A stretch of 64,000 bases of DNA from contig NZ_JARXIC010000003.1 of NCBI RefSeq assembly GCF_031127905.1, positions 124,001 to 188,000 of the forward strand, written 5' to 3'. Within the stretch, counting starts at the first letter, position 1. Each line of letters starts with the position of its first letter. This DNA is from Thalassobacterium sedimentorum. Lineage in GTDB: Bacteria; Verrucomicrobiota; Verrucomicrobiia; Opitutales; Coraliomargaritaceae. Made by a program: the position numbers and the translations under genes. Below the pieces are notes generated by a model. It was not told the origin of the DNA. It did not search any database and saw nothing but the letters and a program-made list of their open reading frames with translations. This document shows, piece after piece, positions 40,683-50,154 of the stretch.

Positions 40683-41132
40683 ATGAAACAATCCAGACTG
40701 CTCCAATCTTCCCATCGAAACAGTGGCTTCAGCTTGCTTGAAATCCTCATCGCCATCGCCCTGGTTGCACTCTTAGCGAGCGTCGCACTCAATCAATTGA
40801 CAGGCATCTTCGGGGATAATCAAGAGGAAGCTGCCCGCTTGTTCGTCAATAGTAACTCTGAGCTTGCATTGACCCGCTACCGCTTGGATGTAGGGAATTT
40901 TCCCACCACAGAGCAAGGCTTGGCTGCACTAATGCAAGCCCCCGCAGGTAAAGAACAACGCTGGAAGGGTCCTTATATTAAAGAAGCCCCGATCGACCCA
41001 TGGGGACAACCTTACCAGTATCGCTTCCCCGGCACTCGCAATATCAGTGGTAGCCGCAGTTTTGACATCTGGTCACTCGGAGCAGACGGTGTAGAGAGCG
41101 GGGATGACATTGGAAACTGGACAAGCCAGTAG
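40683..41132 (+). CDS. gspG: Type II secretion major pseudopilin GspG
   Basis: 149 residues from ATG 40683. Prepilin motif SG then [20 protein letters not shown] with Glu at +5. The globular domain carries GspG signatures [16 protein letters not shown] and [13 protein letters not shown], and the C-terminal calcium-binding loop [20 protein letters not shown]. An upstream in-frame start at 40662 is possible. It opens a run of overlapping genes G-H-I-J-K-L-M-D; gspH begins 29 bp before its stop. Confidence 0.94.
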   Translation: MKQSRLLQSSHRNSGFSLLEILIAIALVALLASVALNQLTGIFGDNQEEAARLFVNSNSELALTRYRLDVGNFPTTEQGLAALMQAPAGKEQRWKGPYIKEAPIDPWGQPYQYRFPGTRNISGSRSFDIWSLGADGVESGDDIGNWTSQ

Positions 41133-41649
41133 CCATTTCCTCCGTAGCCGCGCCTCGAATCGCCCACGCGCTCATGCAGGCTTTACGCTACTCGAAATCA
41201 TCCTCGTTTTTGCCTTAATCTCGCTAGCTGCTGGCGTGATTATTGCCAATTTTACGACGTTTTTGAATTTCGATGATCGGATCGACCCCGAAGAGACTCT
41301 GCGCGCAGCGATTCGATCGGCTCGATTTCAGGCAGCCAGTGAGCGTCAAATCACATCCTTAAGCTTCGACAAGGAATCGGGCGCCCTCCGACTGAATGAC
41401 AGCACAAACTTTCCACTCAGCGACGACTTCAAGAATGGAGCTAGCGAGATTCGCTTTTACTTGGTCGCCCCGGCCCGAGGCATGGGCCCCTTCCCCAAAG
41501 CTGAACGCAGCCAACTCGAAACCAAACGCGTGCATTTTGCCCCAGACCGCAGCTCCAGCCCATTTGTCGCGGAGATCGACACCGGCACTGGCAGTCCCGA
41601 ACGCATCATCTTCGATCCATTCTCCAGTTTAGTGAAGGGCCCCCAATGA
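41104..41649 (+). CDS. gspH: Type II secretion minor pseudopilin GspH-like
   Basis: 181 residues. A leader of about 25 residues ends HAG, followed by [20 protein letters not shown]. The downstream [22 protein letters not shown] is the short hydrophobic/basic segment typical of GspH. Overlaps both neighbours, so it is translationally coupled. Confidence 0.82.
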   Translation: MTLETGQASSHFLRSRASNRPRAHAGFTLLEIILVFALISLAAGVIIANFTTFLNFDDRIDPEETLRAAIRSARFQAASERQITSLSFDKESGALRLNDSTNFPLSDDFKNGASEIRFYLVAPARGMGPFPKAERSQLETKRVHFAPDRSSSPFVAEIDTGTGSPERIIFDPFSSLVKGPQ

Positions 41650-42128
41650 GCGCACACACTCCGAAAAGCCGCCCCCACAGAAATACAGCTTTTACATTGG
41701 TCGAAGTGCTCATAGCCGTCGCAATATTCGCAATGACAGCCTCAGTATTGATGTCCGCCTTTGTCAATGCACTACTCGCGCGGGAAAGCGCAGCCAACTA
41801 CGACCGCCTCAACAGTGACATTCGTGCAGTACGTCTGCAATTGTTATTGAAAGCAAATCTGGAAGACGCAGAGGATGGTGATCATTATGAAACGCTGCAC
41901 TGCGGGGAAGCCACCTGGGAAGCGCAAATCATAGCAACCAACATTATCGACCTCTTTCAAGTGCAGCTTAATATTCACTTCAGTGATCCGCCAGAGGGAC
42001 TCCCGAGCGATCACAGTGAAGCACTCTACCTGCTACGCCCAACCTGGTCAGAAAGCGATGAACGCTCTGACTTACTCCAAGACAAGCGCGAGGCACTTGA
42101 AGATATCCGGAGGAACTATAACTTCTGA
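41646..42128 (+). CDS. gspI: Type II secretion minor pseudopilin GspI-like
   Basis: 160 residues. Prepilin helix AFTLVEVLIAVAIFAMTASV with Glu at +5; the residue before the cleavage site appears to be Ala (NTA). The globular part is small as in GspI. Its start overlaps the gspH stop by 4 bp and its stop overlaps the gspJ start by 1 bp. Confidence 0.8.
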   Translation: MSAHTPKSRPHRNTAFTLVEVLIAVAIFAMTASVLMSAFVNALLARESAANYDRLNSDIRAVRLQLLLKANLEDAEDGDHYETLHCGEATWEAQIIATNIIDLFQVQLNIHFSDPPEGLPSDHSEALYLLRPTWSESDERSDLLQDKREALEDIRRNYNF

Positions 42129-43012
42129 TGCAACAGCCAGCACAGCGCGCCCCCATTTCACGCGGCAGAATTGGCGCCACAGCAAGCTGCGTCACCAACT
42201 CTGCATTCACACTGCTGGAAGTGATTCTTGCTGTCACGATTGCCGGCGCACTACTCGCAGCCGCAGCCACACTCCTCGTCTCCGTGACCGATGTATGGAT
42301 GGAACGGCAAGATCGACATTTCTTCGAGGACCACGTCGACGGAGTCGCGGAATTTCTACAAGCGAGCTTCATAGTCGCAGGCACAGAGATTGCACTGAGC
42401 ACAAACTCCAACACCCCTGGCACAGCCAACGAGACCTCCGAACCAGCGAATAACGAGAACAACGCCGACACCAACGCTGGCACCACGATCAACGTTCCCA
42501 CTCCCGACAATACCGAAGTAGACTCCAATCAAACAGAAAACGAAGACGACTCAGGCAGCGGACTAATCTCCGTAGCCGAAGACCCCATCGATTGGTCCAA
42601 ACCTCCAGGATTTGCTGACTACCAAGACCCCCTGCTTCACTTCAAGCTAATGGAAACACCGCCACTCCTCATCCAAACTCAAAATGCCCCAACAGTAGGA
42701 ATTGAAGCTTTTTTGCATTTTGAACACGATGAAGGCCTCAGCCTACTCTGGTACACCCCACTACAAGAAGATTCTGAAGACATAAGTGACCTCAACCGCA
42801 CTCCAATCAGCGATCTGATTACCAAAGTCGAATACATTTACTGGGACGAGAACTTCGAAAAATGGGAGACCGAAACCGAAGCCAAAGAGGGCGATGGCGA
42901 TGAGCAATTCATACTCCCTCGTTTCCTAAAACTGACTTTCGAATATCGAGGTGAAACTAAAGTGCGAACCCTCACGATACCTGTTCCCTCGAGGAGCGTA
43001 TTACTTTTTTAA
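42128..43012 (+). CDS. gspJ: Type II secretion minor pseudopilin GspJ-like
   Basis: 294 residues with a prepilin helix FTLLEVILAVTIAGALLAAA after NSA. It is longer than usual GspJ because of a low-complexity insert of Asn, Thr, Glu and Asp at about residues 95-150 (SNTPGTANETSEPANNENN and what follows). The C-terminal part (DLITKVEYIYWDENFEKWE, LPRFLKLTFEY) matches GspJ/PulJ beta strands. Confidence 0.78.
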   Translation: MQQPAQRAPISRGRIGATASCVTNSAFTLLEVILAVTIAGALLAAAATLLVSVTDVWMERQDRHFFEDHVDGVAEFLQASFIVAGTEIALSTNSNTPGTANETSEPANNENNADTNAGTTINVPTPDNTEVDSNQTENEDDSGSGLISVAEDPIDWSKPPGFADYQDPLLHFKLMETPPLLIQTQNAPTVGIEAFLHFEHDEGLSLLWYTPLQEDSEDISDLNRTPISDLITKVEYIYWDENFEKWETETEAKEGDGDEQFILPRFLKLTFEYRGETKVRTLTIPVPSRSVLLF

Positions 43013-43014
43013 AG

Positions 43015-44178
43015 ATGAATGTAAACAGCAAGCAGATGCAGGGAAGAACGTGGCGAGCGAGTGTGCACTCCACTCCCCGCTCTCGGCTCAGCCGATCCAA
43101 CTCCTGCCCCCGGCAGCAGGGCAGCGTCCTGGTTGCCGTCCTCGCCATCACACTGTTACTCTCGTTCATTATCACACGCTTCATTGACGAAGCAATCGAG
43201 GACCTCGAATATCGCGCCATTTTCAACGAGCCCTCGGACGTACGCTCATTCAGCTATAGCATGCTCGAAGTGGCACTCGCTACGATCCATGAAGTCGCTC
43301 TGATCGACGAGGGAAAACTATTCGCACCCGAACAAGGGTGGGCCGACCCGATCCAATACGCTGGCATCGCCATTCCCAACGGCTGGGAAGTATCCATACA
43401 AATCAACGACGAAAGCGGCAAGCTACCGATCAATACAATGGAGGAGGATACACTCAACCGCATGCTGGAAGAGAGCTTCGATTTCGACTTCGGCACAGCC
43501 CGCGAGCTCAGCAGCATGCTGCTCGATTGGATAGATAGCGATGATAGCCGACGCCTCAACGGTGCCGAATCAGACGACTACCTCAGTCGCGACCCACCTT
43601 ATCGCGCAGCAAATGCTCCCCTACAGAGCCTGGATGAACTGAGCCTGATCGAAATATGGGAAGATGAATTTTTTGACGAGGACGGGCAACCTAACCAGCG
43701 ATTTGCTCAACTTGACGACATGGTCTCTGTTATTAACTCAGGTACTGCAAATCTCAATAGTAGCCCCCAAGCAGTATTAGAACTACTGGCACTCCAAGAT
43801 GGCTTCGATGAAGAACATATATTCGATGGTCTCAACGAACTCCCCTATTTACAGCAAATCCCGAGCTCAGCCAATAGCGAAAACAGCAGCGTAGAAGTTA
43901 AACTGCTACGGGTCACTGTCAATTTATGGCGTGGCCACGTCCCCTTCACTATAACCGCCCTAGTCGAGCCTAATTTCGAAAACGAAGAGAGCAGCAGTGG
44001 TAGCACTCCAGGTAGCGATTCATCCGACAGCCCCAAGACGGGTGCCACCAGCGAACAAGACGCCATTAATTATCCCTTTACAATCCTACAAGTTTCCGAG
44101 TACAGCCAAGGCCGTCCAACTAGCCCGCCTGCGCGCTATTCGGCACTAGACATCGGAAAAGAAAGCGATTCATTCTGA
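43015..44178 (+). CDS. gspK: Type II secretion minor pseudopilin GspK-like
   Basis: 387 residues. Leader RQQG then SVLVAVLAITLLLSFIITRF, which lacks the Glu at +5 as GspK should. The large globular part has DESGKLPINTMEEDTLNRML and MLLDWIDSDDSRRLNGAESD, both GspK-family features with helix-hairpin-like repeats, and NLNSSPQAVLELLA. The C-terminus is low-complexity Ser/Glu. GspK caps the pseudopilus tip with I and J. Confidence 0.85.
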   Translation: MNVNSKQMQGRTWRASVHSTPRSRLSRSNSCPRQQGSVLVAVLAITLLLSFIITRFIDEAIEDLEYRAIFNEPSDVRSFSYSMLEVALATIHEVALIDEGKLFAPEQGWADPIQYAGIAIPNGWEVSIQINDESGKLPINTMEEDTLNRMLEESFDFDFGTARELSSMLLDWIDSDDSRRLNGAESDDYLSRDPPYRAANAPLQSLDELSLIEIWEDEFFDEDGQPNQRFAQLDDMVSVINSGTANLNSSPQAVLELLALQDGFDEEHIFDGLNELPYLQQIPSSANSENSSVEVKLLRVTVNLWRGHVPFTITALVEPNFENEESSSGSTPGSDSSDSPKTGATSEQDAINYPFTILQVSEYSQGRPTSPPARYSALDIGKESDSF

Positions 44179-44194
44179 GCCAGAGACATCAGCC

Positions 44195-45409
44195 GTGAGC
44201 GACCCATCCAACATAGCACAAGAAAACGAGAGCACTCCCCCCGCGGAAGTTCTCTTACTGCCTGCGGAATACTTTTTCGTCGAATCAGTCGTGGTGCCTC
44301 CGGCACTCGCCCCCAACGAACTCGCCGACTTCGCCGAACTCAGTATGGAAGCGATCGCCCCCTTTCCACTCGAGCAACTGCGCTGGGGCTTTTTATCAGC
44401 CCCGGACGGCCAAAGCCTACTCATATACGCCGCATTACAAGATCGGCTCAAACGTGCAGGTCACGGCGATCTCGAAAACTACACCTGGGTACTACCGGAC
44501 TTTGCAGCCCTACATGGCGCACGCTTCAATTGCGACACGCAAGTCACCCTGCAAGGCGAACCATTTAACACCACCTTCCTGCTGGCAAGCGGCGAGTCGA
44601 TCCCGCAAGCCGTCCGCAGTCTAGCTTGCAACACAACCGCCAACAGCACCTCACCAGTAAACAAAGCCCCGGAGCCCGGCACGACGCCCAAAGAGAGCCA
44701 GCTTCAAAGCATCTGCCTACGCCTACTTCCCATTGAACTATCCGATAAAGGTGCTCCTGTTTTCCGATTTGAAACGATCGGTACAACACCCACCAACGGC
44801 CACTGGTCTCCCCTGGAACCCAGCGAAGCCACACTCTGGCAAGCCGATATTCGCCCCGCTGAATACAAAAATCTCGAACGAAACACACGCCGCACCGCAT
44901 CACTGGTCACCCACATCATTGGTTACGCAGCCTGCTTCGCCCTATTTCTAGTTCTATTGGAAGCCTTGCTGTTTGGCGGCCAATACTGGCTGAGCACCCG
45001 CGAAGCAACAATTGAAGCTCAAACCACCAATGTACGTCGCATCGAAGACAAACAAAGCCTGATGAATAAACTGGAGCAAGTTGCCCAAAACGAACTACGC
45101 CCCATCGCCATACTCAGAGCCGCCAACCTCATACGCGAGGCACTTGGCAACACAGGTATCGAATATGATGAAACAGTAATAGAAGGTAATAATCGTATTA
45201 CCATCGAAGGTAAAGCCAACACGATTAATGAACTCAACGCCTACACTGATGCGCTCAGTAAATCCGGCACCTTCAAACTGGTCGAAGCTCCCAAATCTCT
45301 AAAACGAGCCGGACAAACCAAGGTAACCTTCACCGTCACCTTAGACTATACCCATAGCGAAGCGCCGCCACAGCTAGCCCCCAGCCCACAAGGAGGCAAT
45401 GAGTCATGA
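44195..45409 (+). CDS. gspL: Type II secretion assembly platform protein GspL-like
   Basis: 404 residues starting at GTG 44195. The N-terminal cytosolic part (VLLLPAEYFFVESVVVPPAL) resembles the actin-like domain of GspL/PilM. A single membrane helix (IIGYAACFALFLVLLEALLF) is near residue 250, followed by a coiled coil and a ferredoxin-like periplasmic domain with IEYDETVIEGNNRITIEG. This suits GspL or a PilM-PilN-like protein linking the platform to the ATPase. Overlaps gspM by 4 bp. Confidence 0.7.
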   Translation: MSDPSNIAQENESTPPAEVLLLPAEYFFVESVVVPPALAPNELADFAELSMEAIAPFPLEQLRWGFLSAPDGQSLLIYAALQDRLKRAGHGDLENYTWVLPDFAALHGARFNCDTQVTLQGEPFNTTFLLASGESIPQAVRSLACNTTANSTSPVNKAPEPGTTPKESQLQSICLRLLPIELSDKGAPVFRFETIGTTPTNGHWSPLEPSEATLWQADIRPAEYKNLERNTRRTASLVTHIIGYAACFALFLVLLEALLFGGQYWLSTREATIEAQTTNVRRIEDKQSLMNKLEQVAQNELRPIAILRAANLIREALGNTGIEYDETVIEGNNRITIEGKANTINELNAYTDALSKSGTFKLVEAPKSLKRAGQTKVTFTVTLDYTHSEAPPQLAPSPQGGNES

Positions 45410-45963
45410 GCGCACTCAAAGATAAAATACGCCTCTTGTATAAACGAATGAGCCTGCGTGAGAAGCTACTCTCACTCTGCTTCATTCTGGTATTTCTTTT
45501 CATCTGGAGCAACAGCTGGCTCGATCGAACTTCGGCATGGAATGCGCAGCGTAAACTCTCAACAGTCACACTCGCCACACAGCAGGAGTGGCTGGATCGC
45601 AGCGACTTCTTCTCTCAAGGCCTGGCAACCGCACTCGAACGAGTCGACCCTTCCAAAACCTACGCAGCCGCTCAACTCTCAGGACGCATCGACAATCTCA
45701 CCCGACAAATCGGACTCTCGGGGCAGGCAGACATCGATTCAGTTCGCACCCGCGAAGGAGAAATTTTTAACGACCACAACCTGCGCGTACGCCTCAAAAA
45801 TATTTCAATGTCTCAACTGATACAACTCAACAACCTGATCAAACAAGAGACCCCCTACATCAATATACAGAATGTCCGCATCCAAAAAAACCAGCGCACC
45901 CCAGAACAGCTCGATGTGCGCTATGAAATCAACTCTTTCGATTTAAAAGACCCTAACTTGTAA
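45406..45963 (+). CDS. gspM: Type II secretion platform protein GspM-like
   Basis: 185 residues: short cytosolic basic stretch, one membrane helix LLSLCFILVFLFIWSNSWL, a coiled-coil segment, and a small ferredoxin-like domain near the C-terminus (LRVRLKNISMSQLIQLNNLI). This fits GspM/PilO. Assignment rests mainly on architecture and on position between gspL and gspD. Confidence 0.7.
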   Translation: MSALKDKIRLLYKRMSLREKLLSLCFILVFLFIWSNSWLDRTSAWNAQRKLSTVTLATQQEWLDRSDFFSQGLATALERVDPSKTYAAAQLSGRIDNLTRQIGLSGQADIDSVRTREGEIFNDHNLRVRLKNISMSQLIQLNNLIKQETPYINIQNVRIQKNQRTPEQLDVRYEINSFDLKDPNL

Positions 45964-48080
45964 TGATCCGTCTTTCTATTCTATCTCTCAGCGCACTCTT
46001 GGCGCTTGCCTCCCTCTCTCACGCTCAAGTCCCGCCCGCCCAGGTCAACTTGCCAGCCGCGGGAACCATCCCTGTAGAACCCGAGCTAAAGCAGCCCGAA
46101 GCGATGATCGGCGAGCTCATCCTAATCGAAGACTCCGCCGACCAAGTACTCACGCTGCTGGAGCAAATGACCGATAAAATCATCTTACGCCGTCAAGACC
46201 TACCTGCATCTAAATTTACTTTCAACTCCCGCGGGGCACTCACCAAACGTGAAGCAGTGCTCGCCATCGAAAGTTTATTAACCCTCAACGGCGTAATGCT
46301 CACAGACATGGGCGGTCGTTTTATGAAGGCCGTTCCCGCCACCAACGTAAACAGCCACGTGCCTCAAATGCTGGGTGGTAGCAGTCTGGAACTGGAACCC
46401 AGCCAACAAATTTACGCCAAATTGTTTAAACTCGACTACCTCAATGCCACAGAAGCTGCCGCGCCCCTAGTCCAAAATTTAGTCTCACAAAACTCCAGCA
46501 TCCTCCCCTTCCCAAAATCCAACGCATTGCTCGTCACCGACGCCCTGATAAATCTGCAACGTATCGAAGATATACTCAACGAAGCCGACCAACCGCAAAG
46601 CGTCCGCGAGCAAATCAAATTTATCAAGCTCGACTTCGTACAAGCATCTGAGATGCAAGATCGATTGGAAAATCTAATCGAAGGCCCTCTCAATAGCTAT
46701 CTGGAAGGCAATACCAGTGTCACCGCAGACGAACGCACCAACCAACTCATCCTCATCACCCACCCCGGCAACCTTGACATCATATTAGACGTGATTGAAA
46801 GCGTTGATGTCGATGCCGCCCCCCTCACGGGCAGCGAAGTCTTCCAACTCCGCCAAGCCAAGGCCGAGGAAGTCGTCCCCATCATCGAAGACATCATTTC
46901 CGGACAAGAAGAAGGTCGCGAAGAAGACGCTAAAGTTGCCCGCGAAAACGAACGCAGCAACGCTCAGCGCAATGAAAATAACGGAAACAGCGGAAATGAC
47001 AACACGGCACCAGCCGCCCCCACACCTGCCACAGCCGGCAACAGCAGCACCGAAGCCAACAGCTCACTTCAATTTTCAAACTTCGTCGGTCTCTCCGCCG
47101 ACGAGCGCACCAACTCCATCGTCGCCTACGGCACTCAACAAGATCTCAAAACACTTCGGGAGCTGATCGAGAAAATTGACATCCCGCTACCACAGGTATT
47201 GATCGAGGCAGTCATTACACAAGTAACACTCAGTGAAACACAAAGCAGTGGCTTGAGCAGCATAGGCTTCACCTACGATGGATCCACTAATTTCTTCACT
47301 GATATTTCCGCAGGCACAGTGGATGGACTTTCCTTCAGCAATGGCACCATCAGCCTCGACGATCCTTCAAACTTCTCGCTAAGCACCGCAATCACACCTA
47401 CCAATGGTGACAGCGACACACGCGTACTCTCCGCGCCGCGCATCGTAGTCAGTCATAATGAGGAAGGCATCATCAACGTTAGTAAGTCGCAGCCAATCAT
47501 CACTGGCAGCACAAACTACAGCGATAGCACCTCCACTAGCAGCACGGTAGAATACCGTGATATCGGCATCAAACTCACCGTCACCCCGCTCATCGGTGCC
47601 GACGGCACTGTCCAGATGGTCATCGAACAAACCGTCGAGAACGTCGTCGACACCGTTACCATCGATGGGAATGATCAGCCTGTCATCGGCGTGCGCGAAG
47701 CCACCTCGACCATTAGCGTGAAAGACGGACAAATCGTCGTTCTGGGTGGCTTGCAGGAAAACACGGGCACCGACAGTAACACTTACTTCCCTCTGGTGAG
47801 ACGCATCCCTTTAATAAAAAACATACTAGGCAACTCCAGTGAGAATTACGACCGCACCGAAATTATCATTTTTATTCGTCCTACAGTTTTAGAAAATCCG
47901 GATAAAGCAGATAAAGTCTCGAAAACGTATATCGAGGGAGCCGCCGAGACCGATGTCATCAAACAATACATTGAGACCAGCACCACATCGGACATTTACC
48001 TCAAAGGTAGTAAATTTGAAGAAAAGGAGCCTAAAACAGAAAAGTCGGTCCAGACCTCACCTCGTTCACTACGTCGCTAA
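45963..48080 (+). CDS. gspD: Type II secretion secretin GspD
   Basis: 705 residues with signal peptide IRLSILSLSALLALASLSHA. N-terminal domains: N0 region, then N1-N3 type repeats (KLFKLDYLNATEAAAPLVQN, IKFIKLDFVQASEMQDRLEN, EVFQLRQAKAEEVVPIIEDI). The third repeat has an inserted low-complexity loop rich in Asn, Glu and Ala (about 315-365). The secretin domain starts at PLPQVLIEAVITQVTLSE, with VLSAPRIVVSHNEEG, DIGIKLTVTPLI and VKDGQIVVLGGLQEN. It forms the outer-membrane channel. Confidence 0.93.
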   Translation: MIRLSILSLSALLALASLSHAQVPPAQVNLPAAGTIPVEPELKQPEAMIGELILIEDSADQVLTLLEQMTDKIILRRQDLPASKFTFNSRGALTKREAVLAIESLLTLNGVMLTDMGGRFMKAVPATNVNSHVPQMLGGSSLELEPSQQIYAKLFKLDYLNATEAAAPLVQNLVSQNSSILPFPKSNALLVTDALINLQRIEDILNEADQPQSVREQIKFIKLDFVQASEMQDRLENLIEGPLNSYLEGNTSVTADERTNQLILITHPGNLDIILDVIESVDVDAAPLTGSEVFQLRQAKAEEVVPIIEDIISGQEEGREEDAKVARENERSNAQRNENNGNSGNDNTAPAAPTPATAGNSSTEANSSLQFSNFVGLSADERTNSIVAYGTQQDLKTLRELIEKIDIPLPQVLIEAVITQVTLSETQSSGLSSIGFTYDGSTNFFTDISAGTVDGLSFSNGTISLDDPSNFSLSTAITPTNGDSDTRVLSAPRIVVSHNEEGIINVSKSQPIITGSTNYSDSTSTSSTVEYRDIGIKLTVTPLIGADGTVQMVIEQTVENVVDTVTIDGNDQPVIGVREATSTISVKDGQIVVLGGLQENTGTDSNTYFPLVRRIPLIKNILGNSSENYDRTEIIIFIRPTVLENPDKADKVSKTYIEGAAETDVIKQYIETSTTSDIYLKGSKFEEKEPKTEKSVQTSPRSLRR

Positions 48081-48119
48081 GATACGCTACAGCAAATGTT
48101 AACAAATTTAGCTCAAACA

Positions 48120-48725
48120 ATGAAAAACACCCTCCGCCGGAGTTTCAGATGTGCAGAGCGCTGTTTAGCTCCTCATATACGGCGATCTACACCAGCGAAG
48201 GCCCTGCGCCTACTCGCGCTCGCTCTAGCGAGCTCCTTCTCACACATTACAACCGCCGAAACGCTCGAAAGTAGTAACCCCTTCCTGCCCCCTGGTTACG
48301 GCGAGAAACAAACAGAACCGCCCAAGCCCGTGGTACAAACCAATGGCCCAATTAGCCGCGAAATCGAATTTCGCGGCGTCGTCAAATTTAACAACAACTA
48401 TCAATTTAGTGTATTCAACAAAACCGAACAAAAAGGCTACTGGATAAAAGAGAACCAAGCCGAAGGCGGTATCAGTGTGCGCAGCTATGACGCCGATTCA
48501 CGCACAATTACAGTCAATATGAACGGACGCTCCGAGCGCCTGACGCTAATGAGCGTCAGCGACGCCCCCCTCCCTGTGGTATCCTCGACCACTCAGCCCA
48601 AGCAAAGCGCAAACACTGCGACGCTCCCCCCAGGTCTGGAAAATGCAAACAACACGAACACCAACACCAGCGATAACCGTCGGCGCGTCATCCCCCGCAG
48701 ACGTGTCATTTTACCGAAGAAGTAA
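48120..48725 (+). CDS. GspC/PilP-like secretion accessory protein
   Basis: 201 residues from ATG 48120. A basic N-terminus precedes a hydrophobic segment LRLLALALASSFSHITTAE, like a signal peptide or anchor. Next comes SNPFLPPGY and a small beta domain (EIEFRGVVKFNNNYQFSVFN, GISVRSYDADSRTITVNM) like the homology region of GspC or the PilP domain, which contacts the secretin N0 domain. The C-terminus is a basic tail with Arg repeats. No PDZ domain. Assignment is by position after gspD and by architecture. Confidence 0.6.
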   Translation: MKNTLRRSFRCAERCLAPHIRRSTPAKALRLLALALASSFSHITTAETLESSNPFLPPGYGEKQTEPPKPVVQTNGPISREIEFRGVVKFNNNYQFSVFNKTEQKGYWIKENQAEGGISVRSYDADSRTITVNMNGRSERLTLMSVSDAPLPVVSSTTQPKQSANTATLPPGLENANNTNTNTSDNRRRVIPRRRVILPKK

Positions 48726-48770
48726 ACCACTCGGACACTTCGCTGAAGCAATCGGGCTTACTACGATGCC

Positions 48771-48796
48771 TGGTGCCCCCACTGAGAACCGAACCC
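48771..48796 (+). repeat. Left attachment-site copy (att), displaced tRNA-Arg 3' fragment
   Basis: TGGTGCCCCCACTG is identical to the first 14 bases of the right copy at 56704. The next 12 bases match except at three positions and end in CGAACCC, the T-arm sequence. It lies about 100 bp before the integrase gene. Confidence 0.85.
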
Positions 48797-48856
48797 TATT
48801 TTCCAGACCCATAAATACGCTATTTACAGCAACTTACAAATTCATGTAATTACGTC

Positions 48857-48870
48857 TTGTATGGCTTAAT
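48857..48870 (+). promoter_or_regulatory. TTGTATGGCTTAAT motif upstream of the integrase, with TTGTATG repeats
   Basis: The same 14-mer, with one base change, recurs at 50764-50777 upstream of the HTH gene. The core TTGTATG recurs at 48877 and 48891, immediately before the integrase ATG. Candidate operator, or recombination accessory (arm/Xis) sites. Confidence 0.5.
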
Positions 48871-48894
48871 GCGTTATTGTATGTATGGGATTGT

Positions 48895-50154
48895 ATGAAA
48901 TCCAAGGTTCGATTCCCTAAACGCCTAGTCCAAGGTAACACCAAAATTACGATTTACCGCACCAAACACGGCAAAACAGCTGCCGGGCATATCTATCAAG
49001 TGGCTTGGTATGGTGCTGATGGCGCTCGCCGCATAAAACAATTCACTGACGAAGATGAAGCATTGAAGGACGGGAAACGACGCCTTGAGCAACTAGCAGC
49101 GGGAGAGGTGGAAGCAGCGGGAGCGACTAACTCAGATTTACGCGAACTGGCAAAAGCCCGCGAACTGGCAGGAGAAGTTCCTCTGCTAGCTGCACTTGAG
49201 GAATGGAAAGCAGCACGTGAGTTCGCCGACGTCCATTTGATCGAGGCCGCGAAGGAGTGGAAGGAGAGGCAAGGCCGCGCCGCGATGGATAAGACCTTTG
49301 AATTCGTTTATGCTGAGTTCCTTAAGGCGAAGCTAAAAACAGGCAGAGCAGCGGCAACATACACAAAACACCTTGACGCCTTCAGCGCGAAATATGGCAG
49401 CTTGAAGATAACAGAACTCAAAGAACCTACGCTGCAAACATGGCTCGACTCGTTCGAGAATCCGAGCACGCGCAACACAAAGCGCAAACGACTTGTGACG
49501 CTCTTTCGCTGGGCTCAGAAGAAAGGATACGTATCGAGGGCGATAAAGACAGCCGCCGAAATCACCGACACTGCCGAAGAAACGAGAGGTATAATCGAGA
49601 CGATCACAGCGCCGTCTTTATTCGGCTTACTGGATTTCATGAAGCAACATCACCCGCAATACGTCGCACCACTTGCGCTAGCTGGCTTGTGCGGTCTTCG
49701 TCGTTCCGAGGTGCAGGGGCAACTATGGGATGACATAAATCTAGAGCGCAGATTCTTGAGAGTATCGAGCGCCAAGAAGGGCACACCCGCAAATCGCATC
49801 GTTCGCTTATCTGAGAACGCGCTCAAGTGGTTGTCAGTTTCAGCTCAACCCGCTGGTGAAGTTTGTCCCGGCACGACGTGGGCAATGGACAGGATACGCG
49901 ACATAGGGCAGACAGGCAATCGCTTCACACTGCCCCCTAATTGCTTTCGCAATGGCTATATTTCGCACCTTGTGGCGCTCAGTGGTGACATGGCGCGAAC
50001 AGCCCTCGAGGCTGGCAATTCCCCCGAAATCATCCGCAAACACTATCTGGAGCTATTCACCCGAGAAGATGGCAAGGAGTGGTTCGGTGAGTTCCCCGAT
50101 ATGACAACCAAGGCGGAAAGAAAAGAGACAGCAGTTAGAAAGGCCGCGAAGTAA
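48895..50154 (+). CDS. Tyrosine recombinase/integrase
   Basis: 419 residues from ATG 48895; a TTG 18 bases upstream is possible. An N-terminal helical SAM-like core-binding domain (FVYAEFLKAKLKTGRAAATY) precedes the catalytic domain with Arg I in ALAGLCGLRRSEVQGQLWDD, Lys in VSSAKKGTPANRIVRL and the nucleophile Tyr in IIRKHYLEL. Two catalytic-histidine positions appear changed: the HxxR box reads NCFRNGYIS and the usual GHS reads GNS. Such variants exist in this kind of integrase. It should catalyse integration at the adjacent tRNA-Arg. Its stop overlaps the next gene start by 1 bp. Confidence 0.88.
   Translation: MKSKVRFPKRLVQGNTKITIYRTKHGKTAAGHIYQVAWYGADGARRIKQFTDEDEALKDGKRRLEQLAAGEVEAAGATNSDLRELAKARELAGEVPLLAALEEWKAAREFADVHLIEAAKEWKERQGRAAMDKTFEFVYAEFLKAKLKTGRAAATYTKHLDAFSAKYGSLKITELKEPTLQTWLDSFENPSTRNTKRKRLVTLFRWAQKKGYVSRAIKTAAEITDTAEETRGIIETITAPSLFGLLDFMKQHHPQYVAPLALAGLCGLRRSEVQGQLWDDINLERRFLRVSSAKKGTPANRIVRLSENALKWLSVSAQPAGEVCPGTTWAMDRIRDIGQTGNRFTLPPNCFRNGYISHLVALSGDMARTALEAGNSPEIIRKHYLELFTREDGKEWFGEFPDMTTKAERKETAVRKAAK

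Noticed and set aside
26519-48725. CRISPR array
   Set aside because: No regular repeat-spacer pattern was seen anywhere in the window; the only tandem array is the 7-bp repeat at 59742.
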